DNA of 64,000 nt from Aphrocallistes beatrix (Eukaryota; Porifera; Hexactinellida; Sceptrulophora; Aphrocallistidae), in contig OY725504.1 in assembly GCA_963281255.1 (NCBI GenBank), forward strand, positions 1,054,001 through 1,118,000, written 5' to 3'. The notes beneath the pieces are model-generated. The model was given only the letters and a program-made list of their open reading frames with translations, made no database searches and had not been told where the DNA came from. The translations under genes were made by a program, and so were the position numbers. Shown here in pieces: positions 32,909 to 42,513 of the stretch (its first letter is position 1; the number at the start of each line of letters is the position of its first letter).

Positions 32909-32975
32909 ATTACCTTATTATAGGAAATTAACGCGAATTTCTCCAAATCGCGTTAATTTCCTATAATAAGGTAAT
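32909..32975. repeat. Perfect 28-bp inverted repeat (hairpin)
   Basis: 32909-32936 (ATTACCTTATTATAGGAAAT and onward) is the exact reverse complement of 32948-32975, with an 11-nt loop ATTTCTCCAAA. It could be a MITE remnant, a replication-slippage product or a cruciform. It lies near the middle of the spacer between the inverted transporter genes. Confidence 0.9.
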
Positions 32976-33069
32976 TGAAATGTTGATGCTCAGACAGTAA
33001 CTGCCATAAGACTTGATATATCAGGGGGCGGGACCACTGGTGGGGCAAATTTTTTTTTAACCCGCGGTT

Positions 33070-33172
33070 GGCTAGGAATGTTGAAAGTGAAAGTACATTG
33101 AAAGTGAACTGAAAGTGAAAATGAAAGTGGGGTTTTCTCTATTTATACTTTTGAGACCTAGCCAGGCGAGGG
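33070..33172. repeat. Dispersed GAAAGTGAAAG-rich repeat
   Basis: GGAATGTTGAAAGTGAAAG ... GAAAATGAAAG ... TTTATACTTTTGA matches the order of motifs at about 20328-20412 inside a pogo-type MITE. It is probably the end part of a related element. Confidence 0.55.
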
Positions 33173-34302
33173 TTTTAATATTTAAAAAAATATTTTTTGT
33201 CTTTTTCACGGTAGATTTTGGATAGTATTCGAACTGTAACAAAAAGAGCGATGGCTGTCGATTTGTCAGTATATTACGTTGTGTGGGAATTTGAGTTTGT
33301 TCCACCGCGGGTGACAAGAAAATTTATAATTAATTTTATTTATTTATTAAATACTACGTACTCAATATCTTAAATCACAAAGCAAATAAGATAAGGAGCG
33401 CAGGATTTGTCAGAATCATTATGTCGAACTACTCTAAGATCCTAGGGCCCGCTCTGTATATTCAACTGGATCAGGATGGAAGAATATTTTGGAATTCTAG
33501 GATATATGGATAGCGTTGATTGTCCGGTTATCTAGCCCCCTTCGTTAGTTTATTATTTTAGCTTTGATTTATAAACATATCAATTCAACTAAATAACTCC
33601 ATTTACACAGAATCTATATTAAGTCTTCTTCATCCAAGACTCAGGCCAACGAATATAGAGAGTTAAGTTCAACGGGCAATTCACTGAAACGTTTCTAACA
33701 CGAAGTTATTATTTGGCTAAAGCAGTTCGATACTCCAGTAAAACCATAGTAATCATTGTCATCAAATATGGATTCACTGTTTTAATATACAATAAATAAG
33801 CATGAGTCTATCCTATAATATTCTAAAAGTACTATTTTTGTGTTTTGTTAAAATAAGAACTAAAAAGAGGCTGCAAGAATAAAATATTTTTCGATGTTTG
33901 ATTAGCCTCAGAAAGTCCAGCAATTTTAAAGGAATATTTTTTCAATATCTGGATTCTTTCGCGGATCGGATTAAATTGGTTGGCAGGCCGCCTATTGAGA
34001 ACCCCTGTTCTATACCATGCATGCATTGTAGCAAACAACTACTGATTTACAATAGATTTGTGAAGCCTGGTAAAGAGTCAGATGGAAAGTCTTGAGGACA
34101 ATGTGTCAATGGAACTAACAAATATGATGTCAAATGTTACATGTGCTATTATACATAAACGTAGTGAACATTATGCAGGAGATAATATTCAACTGACCAT
34201 TGATGGAATAATTAATGAGGAGTGTACTGCCATGTACTATAATATTAGTATAGATTTGGTATAAATATGCTTAGTTGAATATGGACCAGTATCTTGAATA
34301 CA

Positions 34303-35643
34303 ATGCATTTGACGATACTAAAATATATCCGCACTCTCCATGCATGTGTGGTGACGTCACTTGGTTTTATGGCAACATTGTACATCGATTCATATTCATC
34401 TCCGATAGAAGACGCTCTCCTTCAAGATGGATTATTCAACGAGCAATCTTATCCATTTTTCGGATCTGCTACATTCCTTGGTGCTTGCATCAGCTGTTCA
34501 GTGGCTGGACCTATCTGTGAATATTTGGGCATCAAGTCCACTCTGCTCATATTTTCCCCGATCAGTATCGTAGGCAGCATACTCCTCATATTAGCTTATG
34601 ATCCGATATCTATGATAGTCGCACGAATCCTGATCGGAATTTACTGCGGATTATCCATTTCATGTGTTCCAGTGTACAATGCTGAAATATCTCCAGAAGG
34701 AAGCAAGAAGTATCTCGGGTCTCTCTTTAACATTGCCTTTGGTTGTGGAATCGTTTTAAGTTACTCACTTGGAATCTGGATCGGATTTCGATGGCTCGTT
34801 GTTATATATTTGTTCATAATTGTTTTCATGAATTTGAATCTTGTATTTCTTCCTGAGAGTCCACGATGGCTCAGCAGTAAAGGATTGTATGAAGAGGAGA
34901 AACGAGCGGAAAATTATTTCAACGAAACATCTGAGACACATCCTCTAACCAAGCCAGTCAAAGCTATTTTTGAAAACGGGATAGTGGATGTTGAAAAGTG
35001 TGAAGAAAGGAATATATCGAAATATTTCTCTTGGCCTATTTTCAAGCCTCTACTTATTTGTTGCAGTGTCCAGTTCTTCAAAACGTCCTCGGGGTATATG
35101 CTACTATTAGACTACTCAGCTCACACAGTTGAAAACGGTGTCAAAATTGATCCTAGGATAGTGTCACTGTTTTATGGAATATTCCTGTTATGTGGAAGCA
35201 TCGTTTTTGTTTTTATAATTAACAAAGTGGCATGGAAACCATTGCTCATAGTGTCATCTCTATTTCTTGTATTGTCGAACTGTCTTCTAAGTCTAGTTTT
35301 CTATCTTTCTATCAACGTTTTCCATTGTTCTCATCTCTTATACTCAGATACGACAACTGCCTTATGCAATGTTCTACAATACAGTCCTATAATTCTATTA
35401 AGTGTCAATTCTTTCACAATGTCCGTTGGCATGGGATCCCTGTCCTGGTGGTTGTACGGTGAGATATTGCATTCACACTACGCCAGAGTTTCTGCGGGTA
35501 TTGTTACTTTTGTTTGCTACACTTCTGCTTATCTAAATCAAATGATAGCACCTCTCCTTGTCTCATATCTAGGTACTGACATTGTGTTCTTAGGATACTC
35601 TGTCCTGGGCATAATTGGTGTATTTGTGCAATATTTATATTGA
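34303..35643 (+). CDS. MFS sugar transporter (SLC2/GLUT-like), copy 2, inverted duplicate
   Basis: 446 residues from ATG 34303, the same length as copy 1. An upstream in-frame TTG is not used as a start here. Features are as for copy 1 (PESPRWLSSKG, about twelve membrane segments). Differences seen include E for A and E for K near residues 200-210, V for I, N for S, and V and L near the C-terminus. DNA identity becomes high at the codons for HACVVTSLGF, continues through the stop codon and ends immediately afterwards. Such a sharp match to the coding region suggests gene conversion between the two arms of an inverted duplication. Confidence 0.85.
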   Translation: MHLTILKYIRTLHACVVTSLGFMATLYIDSYSSPIEDALLQDGLFNEQSYPFFGSATFLGACISCSVAGPICEYLGIKSTLLIFSPISIVGSILLILAYDPISMIVARILIGIYCGLSISCVPVYNAEISPEGSKKYLGSLFNIAFGCGIVLSYSLGIWIGFRWLVVIYLFIIVFMNLNLVFLPESPRWLSSKGLYEEEKRAENYFNETSETHPLTKPVKAIFENGIVDVEKCEERNISKYFSWPIFKPLLICCSVQFFKTSSGYMLLLDYSAHTVENGVKIDPRIVSLFYGIFLLCGSIVFVFIINKVAWKPLLIVSSLFLVLSNCLLSLVFYLSINVFHCSHLLYSDTTTALCNVLQYSPIILLSVNSFTMSVGMGSLSWWLYGEILHSHYARVSAGIVTFVCYTSAYLNQMIAPLLVSYLGTDIVFLGYSVLGIIGVFVQYLY

Positions 35644-36469
35644 GTCTATTGATATATTGCTGTATGCATCTATTCAATAATTCTTTCTTCGTAATATTGA
35701 GTAGGATAGAGCGTGATGCTATATTCATCATAAGCGTATGGAGGGGGGAGGGGGTCAATAGGAAACAGTTGTCCCCTCATAGCCTAGGTTATCTAAACCA
35801 ATGTTATGGACAGGAGAAGGATTAGCCAACACCATTAATACTATTTTATTATACTACATCTGACCCCCAAGCACTTGAATCTGTGGCTGGTTACACTCTT
35901 GCTATTCATAAACTTAAAATGTTGGACAATGGATGACAAAGAAGAACACCCTACTTCATATCAAGTGTTTTTGGCAAAAAATAAAGAAATTTTATACATA
36001 TGACCAAAAAATAAATAGTCTCGTTACTTGAAAACCTTGAATTCGAATTACAAAATATATAACTTGCTATTAAGTATCTACAATATCATATTGATCCAAA
36101 TCCTCCTGCAAAGGTATTGTCAAGAATATTCAGGCGGCCACAACCATCTTCACCATATCTTACCGCCCTCCAGATTGCCACCCAGTCTACCAGCAGTTTA
36201 TACTAGTGTTCTATATACATTTATCCTACATTCATTGGTATCTTGATATGTGCTTCTAAGAATTTTGTACGTTAAAGTTGCAAATCGGACAAACCCCTCA
36301 ACTCAACTCCTTCGCTCTGCAGGTGTACAACTATGTTGTTCATGCTCTCTGTAAAATCTAAATAGTTAACACGCTAGGAGATCGATGAGGCATTAAATAG
36401 ACAATAATCCCTTGAAGCCCTAAACTATAGGCCAAATTGAGGTCCGTATTAATTAATCAACTAGTACTA
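35644..36469. other. Gene-free stretch
   Basis: About 830 bp downstream of transporter copy 2, with an AATAAA at about 35981 as a possible polyadenylation signal. No gene or strong repeat recognised. Confidence 0.35.
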
Positions 36470-36690
36470 AAGCAAAGCTTTACTTGGTCCAACAGCAATA
36501 GTCCCAATTATTCGTCCTGTCTCAGAATCAGGAACTATTGAGGAGGTACCTACTTTACCGCCCATCTAGAGAAATTCAATTTAAATTAACTAGTAAAAAT
36601 TGCTGAAATACCTAAGTCTAAACAATATGTTATATCTAATTAGTTTATTGTGCCTAGAATCCCTAGATTTACATTGGCTCTAGGCGTGAC
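36470..36690 (-). pseudogene. Degenerate duplicate of the NHL-gene exon at 50119 and its flank
   Basis: 36480-36610 matches 50029-50160: ATTCGTCCTGTCTCAGAATC, TACCGCCCATCTA, AAATTCAATTTAAATT and AAAAATTGCTGAAATA occur in the same order. On the minus strand it corresponds to the start of the exon (MGG...) plus the preceding acceptor. Similarity resumes at about 36655-36690 (CTAGATTTACATTGGCTCTAGG), beyond the place where the other copy carries a hAT MITE. The frame is cut short, so this is a pseudogene fragment from a segmental duplication. Confidence 0.75.
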
Positions 36691-36789
36691 AACTCTGTAT
36701 ATATTATATTAAAATTGGGGCATTAGGATCGCTCGATCACGAGGACCGGTGAATATTTTTGAATGATATTTTTTGGTTGACATGGAGAA

Positions 36790-36890
36790 AATTGTTTGAA
36801 ACCCAACTAAGGATGTATATTATGCGAATGCCCTACAAGTCACTTAATGGAGCTGCACTATCAGTCTGTCGACTGAAATTATTTTAAAGT
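36790..36890. repeat. Dispersed repeat shared with 59318-59405
   Basis: AAGGATGTATATTATGCGAATGCCCTAC ... CTGTCGACTGA is the diverged reverse complement of TCAGTCGACTGACTGACAGTACAACTCCGTAGGGCATTTGCATAATGAACCTACATCCTT at about 59328-59390. No coding function is seen. Confidence 0.55.
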
Positions 36891-37044
36891 TTAAGGATAC
36901 AAACATAATTTCATGCTACGCTATTTGGGATCTCATTTAGAGATTAGAAGAAAGAAAATATTAAGGAATTCAAAAATAGAATGAATGAATAAAAAGGTTA
37001 CATGGAGGGAAATATAACCAATTCCATAATCAACTCATTGGTTA

Positions 37045-38322
37045 TTAATTATTGGTGGAGAAAAGTTGAAGTTTATCTAGAGTCTTTCCACATTCTGTAG
37101 TAATGATAGAATCATGTTGAAGGAAAGAAATACCACTAAGATTAAAGAACTGTCCTTTCCCAGATCCTTTCTCACCGAACTGAGTGAGTAGCTTCCCTTC
37201 ATTGGAAAATATTCTCACCTTAGAGTCTCCACAGTCTGCTACGAGGATGTTGTGTTGCTGATCTAGACAGAAACAGTAAGCACGGTTAATATTATCTTTC
37301 TTAACAACACATCTTCTCAGAATGCCTTCTCTAGAAAATGCTTGAATTGGAAATTCGGTATTTAATAGCAAAATGTAAAACAATTCTTGAGATAGAGATA
37401 CATCACTGATTTGAGTATCTTGTTTACAGAATTCAGTCTTGAGAGATATTCTTTTTTCTTCGATCAAATCTAGAGTCAGCACAATTAGATTCATTCCATT
37501 CCATTTTCCGACATAAATATTAATATCATCTGTACAGATACCTGCGAGATTAAAATCATAAGATTTAGACTTTTCCTTCTCTTCAGTGGACTCATTCAAT
37601 TTCAGAATTGCCTTACTACATAGCACATAGATTGATTGGTTGTGAAATAGAATGTTCAGTGGATGTTTCATTTCGTCATCTTTCACAGATCTGATCCATT
37701 CTCCTTCTCTAGAGAAAATCTGAACTCTGTCATTCCATTGGTCAGCAACAAAAACATTCTCATTCATAGAATTAGTCGCAACACCCCATGGAAGATTGAG
37801 TTGAGTGTCTCCTCTTCCTTCCTCGCACCTACTCCATTTCAGTCGAAACCGAGTATCTTCATTATAAACGAGAATATGTTGCTCACAACGACACATTCTA
37901 TTTATACAATCTTTCAATTCATCCACTCTCCACGTTAACTTCACGTTAGGAATGTCAATATCCATTTCTCTTTTTGCTGTTTCGACTGGTAGAAGTATGT
38001 CTATTTTTGTCTCTAACATTGGATTCAATGTTCTAAGTATTTTTTCAAGCTTTTCAGCTGTCGTTTTCGCTTCTTCAATCCCCGCTTGCGTTTTAGTTTT
38101 TTTCCACTTCATTCTAGTACTCATTTCTTCCCAAATAATATCCAATTCTCGGATTATTTCTTCTTCTTTCTTTTCGATAAGATTTTTCATTTCTTCGCTG
38201 ACTCTTCTTACTTCCAACTTCTTCCTTTCAATCACTTCTCTAAACGAGTTCATTTTACTCTGGAGTTTGTTACTCACTCCGAATAAACTAACAGGACCAG
38301 ATCCTAGACCTTCTGTTGCCAT
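37045..38322 (-). CDS. Coiled-coil NHL-repeat protein (TRIM-NHL-like without RING or B-box)
   Basis: 425 residues from ATG 38322 (MATEGLGSG). An in-frame ATG at 38379 would add 19 hydrophobic residues and is less likely. Residues about 20-130 form a charged coiled coil (VIERKKLEVRRVSEEMKNLIEKKEEE). The C-terminal ~250 residues carry NHL-type beta-propeller blades: LNLPWGVATNSMNENVFVADQWNDRVQIFSREGEW near the start and HNILVADCGDSKVRIFSNEGKLLTQFGEKGSGKGQF near the end. Such proteins usually act as scaffolds or RNA-binding factors; without a RING no ubiquitin-ligase activity is expected. The gene is intronless. A related, broken-up NHL gene lies at 42514-51312. Confidence 0.8.
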   Translation of the reverse strand: MATEGLGSGPVSLFGVSNKLQSKMNSFREVIERKKLEVRRVSEEMKNLIEKKEEEIIRELDIIWEEMSTRMKWKKTKTQAGIEEAKTTAEKLEKILRTLNPMLETKIDILLPVETAKREMDIDIPNVKLTWRVDELKDCINRMCRCEQHILVYNEDTRFRLKWSRCEEGRGDTQLNLPWGVATNSMNENVFVADQWNDRVQIFSREGEWIRSVKDDEMKHPLNILFHNQSIYVLCSKAILKLNESTEEKEKSKSYDFNLAGICTDDINIYVGKWNGMNLIVLTLDLIEEKRISLKTEFCKQDTQISDVSLSQELFYILLLNTEFPIQAFSREGILRRCVVKKDNINRAYCFCLDQQHNILVADCGDSKVRIFSNEGKLLTQFGEKGSGKGQFFNLSGISFLQHDSIITTECGKTLDKLQLFSTNN

Positions 38323-38647
38323 TATACGTAGATTTGCTATTATTTCAATTAATAACAGAGTACAAACATTACAATTCATCCAATAAAGAAAATAATACTA
38401 TAATTTACTGAAAAACTAATATTATGTATTGTAACACAATTATTTTCCAATTTGATATATCAATGTATAAGAATATTTATACATTAATCTCATTTCTATG
38501 TACTTGTAATCTTGTATATATGCTTGATTGACATAATATATATCAATACTGCAGTATGAGACCGACAATCATCCTCAGAGGTTGGAACAGAATCCAGAGA
38601 GCCTGCACCTGTGATGACAAAGGATCTCTGGCATGGACGTGGGCAAT
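38323..38647. other. Upstream region of the coiled-coil NHL gene
   Basis: About 320 bp, AT-rich, containing the presumed promoter of the leftward NHL gene. No distinctive element seen. Confidence 0.3.
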
Positions 38648-38821
38648 GGGCATACATGCCAACCTCTGTAAGGAAAAATCGGGACATAGTATATTTGTAT
38701 TAGTCCCATACACTGAAAAGTGGGACAATTCCAATTTTTGAACGTTTTCGCGGGACATTACTTTCAACATATGCAAAAGCGGGGCGTCCCGCCAAAGACG
38801 GGACAGTTGGCAAGTATGCGT
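38648..38821. mobile_element. MITE with GCATACATGCCAAC-type inverted ends
   Basis: Starts GCATACATGCCAACCTCTGT and ends GACAGTTGGCAAGTATGCG, inverted repeats with a few mismatches. Inside are GGGACATAGT and repeated GCGGGAC/GTCCCGCC motifs in both orientations. Short GC-rich elements with this GCCAAC...GTTGGC terminus are widespread in animals. No coding frame and no clear target duplication. Confidence 0.6.
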
Positions 38822-39004
38822 AGGACAGTGCGATCTGAACCAAGACCATCACAGCGGTACTCTGAACTGATGCACTGCAATAAAGAGGGTAAGGTACCCA
38901 TTGAGTCCCGGAGATTTTAACATTGACCCCCTTATTTCTAGGTCTAGATAAAAATATTCTGGAGACCAAACTGTTTCATAATATTTATTCCAGTTGGACA
39001 AGGT

Positions 39005-39160
39005 TTACGCCGGCGCCACGGTTTTAAGTGGTCCGGTTTTTGCCTAACCAACCGGACCACTATTAAAAAGTTGTCGGTTTACCATGACAAACCTGGGGCC
39101 ACTTTTGAAAAGTGTTCCGGTTAAAACGGTACCAACCGGACCAGTAACCCTGTTTGGACA
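39005..39160. repeat. ACCGGACC-rich inverted motif block
   Basis: Repeated, oppositely oriented motifs (AAGTGGTCCGGTTTTTG, CAACCGGACCACTATT, GTGTTCCGGTTAAAACGG, CAACCGGACCAGTAACCCTG) suggest a small DNA transposon ending near GTTTGGAC. The ends are not defined. Confidence 0.4.
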
Positions 39161-39317
39161 TAATATTTCGTGAGTTCACTTCAGAGGGACAAAATTATAT
39201 AAATAATATAAGCATCAAATCAATGGTACGTATTGGAATATGTAGTGTTAAATGGTGCAATATCTCCTATACTAGAAGCTATAATAACGAGTGTAAATAT
39301 ACTTTCTTATCCTTTAG

Positions 39318-39601
39318 AAAAAATGGGATTGCATGAGAAGGATCGTGCCGTATGGCATGAAGCGTTTCAACCCCCATGGTGGAAGGGGGTTGATTTCAAA
39401 GAACCCTGTTTTATAAAGAAGGGGCTGCTAATTGAGCTGTGGAAAGGGGCAATAAAACGTATGTTATGATCGAATGAATACATACAATTATATATAGTAC
39501 TTATAACTTAGATATCTATCACTTTATCTTGTAGATACCACAGAAGAAGCGCCGGAGGGCACCCCCCTTTCAAAAAAAATGAAGGGAGAAATAATAGAAA
39601 T
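39318..39601 (+). pseudogene. Two exons of a transposon-type accessory gene (WW-motif region)
   Basis: Exon a (39318-39458, after TTATCCTTTAG and before GTATGT) encodes KMGLHEKDRAVWHEAFQPP followed by WWKGVDFKEPCFIKKGLL. Exon b (39535-39601, after TATCTTGTAG and before GTAAGT) continues in phase. The WW...PF/F...L pattern resembles exon 2 of the Ulp1-type gene in the KDZ element (FFWGNSTLKPNWWPNKYPFS). No further exons are visible before low-complexity CT-rich sequence, so I treat it as a remnant of a related transposon. Confidence 0.4.
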
Positions 39602-39710
39602 GTAAGTTCTGCATAGCCTACAATGCATATATATATGCTATGATTTATCCTATCTTCTAAATTTAAAGACTGAAGTACCTACTCTCTTGATGTGTTTTGT
39701 TGTGAATGTT

Positions 39711-39803
39711 CTTTTTTTCTCTTTTCTCTCTCTTTTTTTATCTATTTCTCTCTCTTTTTTTCTCTTTTCTCTCTTTTTTTATCTCTCTCTCTCTCTCTCT
39801 TTC
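39711..39803. repeat. CT-rich low-complexity tract
   Basis: Runs of T and CT repeats (TTTTTTTCTCTTTTCTCTCTC). The open frame across it is a composition artefact. Confidence 0.9.
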
Positions 39804-40140
39804 TGTATTGTGTTGTGTGCATTTATTTTTTCCTTCTTTCCATGTTGTGTTATGTGTATTTATTAATTAAACGAATTAAATAATGTTACTTAGATTCCAC
39901 AAACTAAATTTATACAATGCAAGCAACGCAGAGTTGCCTACTGGGTGCTTGGGGATAGCAGAGAAACATTATATACACATATAGTAGTCACACATGTAGC
40001 CACTTGATCAGCTTTCGATTTGCATATAGGATTGTTGTGATAGAAAAATCGTGGTGATTGGTACGTTCGATTTATATGCATTGTTTAGGTGACTGTTATA
40101 AAATAGGAATCTCTCCATTGAAAATGGCTTAAAAATGAAT

Positions 40141-40500
40141 TTGGTGATATTTTTTTAATATTTTTTTAATTTGTTTACTTTATGTATCTAATGCAAACAA
40201 AGTAAACAAATAATTTATCATATCGATCTGAAAATATGATATTCGAAATCTACACAACTGAAAACCCCATGTCAACCGTTGAAAGCTAGTTTCTAGCCTA
40301 TTTTTGTAATTTGTTTACTTTATGTATCTATTGTAAACAAAGTAAACAAATAATTTACCATATCGATCTGAAAATATGATATTCGAAATCTACACCCCTG
40401 AAAACCCCATGTCGACCGTTGAAAGTTAGTTTCTAGCCTATTTATGAAATTTGTTTACTTTATGTATCTATTGTAAACAAAGTAAACAAATAATTTATCA
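40141..40500. repeat. Tandem array of a 140-bp satellite unit (forward arm)
   Basis: TTGTTTACTTTATGTATCTA recurs at 40171, 40311 and 40451, giving a 140-bp period with high identity. Each unit opens with an imperfect palindrome, TTTGTTTACTTT ... AAAGTAAACAAA. The same unit occurs in opposite orientation at 41446-42040. Confidence 0.9.
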
Positions 40501-41270
40501 CAAGCGCGCTTCGCTTGCTTGCGCTGCGCGGCTTGCAGACACTGCGTGTCCGCAGATTTACCCAGTGGGCGCTTGGGGATATTAGAGAAGCAATACGTCG
40601 CTTTCTTGTTTTATATTAAGTACGCTGGATGTCATTTGTCTACCGTTACATTAATGAAATCAGAACTGTAGCAGAAATTTTGTTTCTTGATAAATATAAT
40701 TTACTTCGTATTAAGTCAACTAATCCTGAATGTAAGCTCAATTTGAATACACAAAGTTCACATTGCTAAAGATTATTCTAATTAAATAATCAATTCCAGT
40801 CCATGCCGTTATAAGTTATTTTATGATCGAATTGATTGATCGTAGCATATAACACACTTTAATTGTTGTTAACAATCAAATTATAGACTCAAAATAGCAG
40901 TATTCAATAATTTATATGAAATAGAATCGTGTGAATGGCATTATAAAAGGCTGATAATTGATTGGTTCTCACATAAACCAATGGATTTAAATAATAAATA
41001 GTCCTTTGGATTGTATGCATAAGTCACTACTATTTTATTCCAATGTATTTGCATTATAAAATAATCGAATTTGATTCGTCAGCACATTTTGTCACCTATC
41101 TCGGTGAGGTGTGAACATTTCGCTTAGATCTTCGAACTTAATCCTAGATTCATCATTTGACATCTACATGCCAATTTTCGTATCTCTACGACTTGGCAAT
41201 TCTTCAATCAATTCGGACAAACAAAAAAACAAAAAAAATCCTAGAGTTTTAATATATAAGATATTGATAG
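40501..41270. other. Unique interior between the inverted 140-bp arrays
   Basis: About 770 bp. It opens with a GC-rich inverted motif (AGCGCGCTTCGCTTGCTTGCGCTGCGCGG). No recognisable gene. Together with the flanking arrays it may form one composite element. Confidence 0.4.
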
Positions 41271-41444
41271 CAACACGTGTTGCAACATGTGTCGCAACAC
41301 GTGTTGCAACATGTGTCGCAACATGTGTCGCAACATGTGTTGCAACATGTGTTGCAACATGTGTCGCAACATGTGTCGCAACATGTGTTGCAACATGTGT
41401 CGCAACACGTGTTACAACACGTGTTTCAACACGTGTTGCTATCA
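41271..41444. repeat. 12-bp minisatellite with CACGTGT/CATGTGT cores
   Basis: About 14 copies of a 12-bp unit alternating between ACGTGTTGCAAC and ATGTGTCGCAAC. The unit length is a multiple of three and lacks stops, so frames on both strands stay open (Cys-Val-Ala-Thr repeats). I regard these as artefacts, not genes. Confidence 0.9.
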
Positions 41445-41445
41445 A

Positions 41446-42040
41446 TATGATAAATTATTTGTTTACTTTGTTTACAATAGATACATAAAGTAAACAAATT
41501 TCATAAATAGGCTAGAAACTAACTTTCAACGGTCGACATGGGGTTTTCAGGGGTGTAGATTTCGAATATCATATTTTCAGATCGATATGGTAAATTATTT
41601 GTTTACTTTGTTTACAATAGATACATAAAGTAAACAAATTACAAAAATAGGTTAGAAACTAGCTTTCAACGGTTGACATGGGGTTTTCAGGGGTGTAGAT
41701 TTCGAATATCATATTTTCAGATCGATATGGTAAATTATTTGTTTACTTTGTTTACAATAGATACATAAAGTAAACAAATTACAATAATTGGCTAGAAACT
41801 AGCTTTCAACGGTTGACATGGGGTTTTCAGGGGTGTAGATTTCGAATTTCATATTTTCAGATCGATATGGTAAATTATTTGTTTACTTTGTTTACAATAG
41901 ATACATAAAGTAAACAAATTACAATAATTGGCTAGAAACTAGCTTTCAACGGTTGACATGGGGTTTTCAGGGGTGTAGATCTCGAATATCTTATTTTCGG
42001 ATCCATATGATAAATTATTCGTAGACCTTTGTTTACAATA
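41446..42040. repeat. Tandem array of the 140-bp satellite unit (reverse arm)
   Basis: GTTTACTTTGTTTACAATAG recurs at 41461, 41601, 41741 and 41881, with a decayed fifth unit near 42020. Units are nearly identical to each other and inverted relative to the array at 40141-40500. The right edge abuts the pogo-type MITE at 42047. Confidence 0.9.
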
Positions 42041-42046
42041 TATATA

Positions 42047-42463
42047 CAGTGGAACCTCCATAATCCGACATTCAATGGGAGACGAAAAAAATGTCGGATT
42101 AGCAAATTGTCGGATTATCGAATAACCTCCATAATCCGACATTTGTGGAAAATCAGCAAAATGTCGGATTATAGAGGTAAAATAACCTCCACAATCCGAC
42201 AATATTTGACAGACGAATAATTTGTCTGATCAAAGGTAAAATAACCTCTCCATAATCCGACTTTTTTTGATAGACGAATAATTTTTTGGATTATACAGGT
42301 CGAATTTGCATGACTGGAAAATCATTAAATTGTCGGATTCCGGAATAGCGAGGTGTCGGATTATAGAGGTTGTTTTCTATAGAAAAACGATCCGTGAACA
42401 GAAATAATGTCGGTTTAGAGAAATGTCGGATTACAGAGGTGTCGGATTACGGAGGTTCCACTG
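42047..42463. mobile_element. Pogo/Tigger-type MITE with internally repeated ends
   Basis: 417 bp flanked by TA (42045-42046 and 42464-42465). It starts CAGTGGAACCTCCATAATCC and ends GGATTACGGAGGTTCCACTG, near-perfect inverted repeats. The motif CCTCCATAATCCGACA is repeated three or four times inside, with AATGTCGGATTA in the other half. The CAGTGGAACCTC...AATCCGAC terminus is characteristic of Tigger-like elements. Confidence 0.85.
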
Positions 42464-42513
42464 TATATTCATATTAGAAAATGTTCCAATTTATATTATA
42501 CAACCATTATAGA

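Larger units (their letters stand above)
32469..34302. other. Spacer between the inverted transporter genes
   Basis: 1.8 kb shared upstream region of the two divergent MFS genes, so both promoters must lie here. It contains a perfect 28-bp palindrome (32909-32975) and a repeat at about 33070-33170. Short open frames (for example 34082-34264) have no supporting features. Confidence 0.5.

Noticed and set aside
34082-34264. 60-codon frame upstream of transporter copy 2
   Set aside because: No counterpart upstream of copy 1, different frame from the transporter, and no domain; treated as chance.
39692-39883. 63-codon frame rich in Phe, Ser and Leu
   Set aside because: Produced by the CT-rich low-complexity tract.
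41111-41488. Open frames with Cys-Val-Ala-Thr repeats on both strands
   Set aside because: They follow a 12-bp minisatellite whose unit is a multiple of three; both strands stay open for that reason alone.
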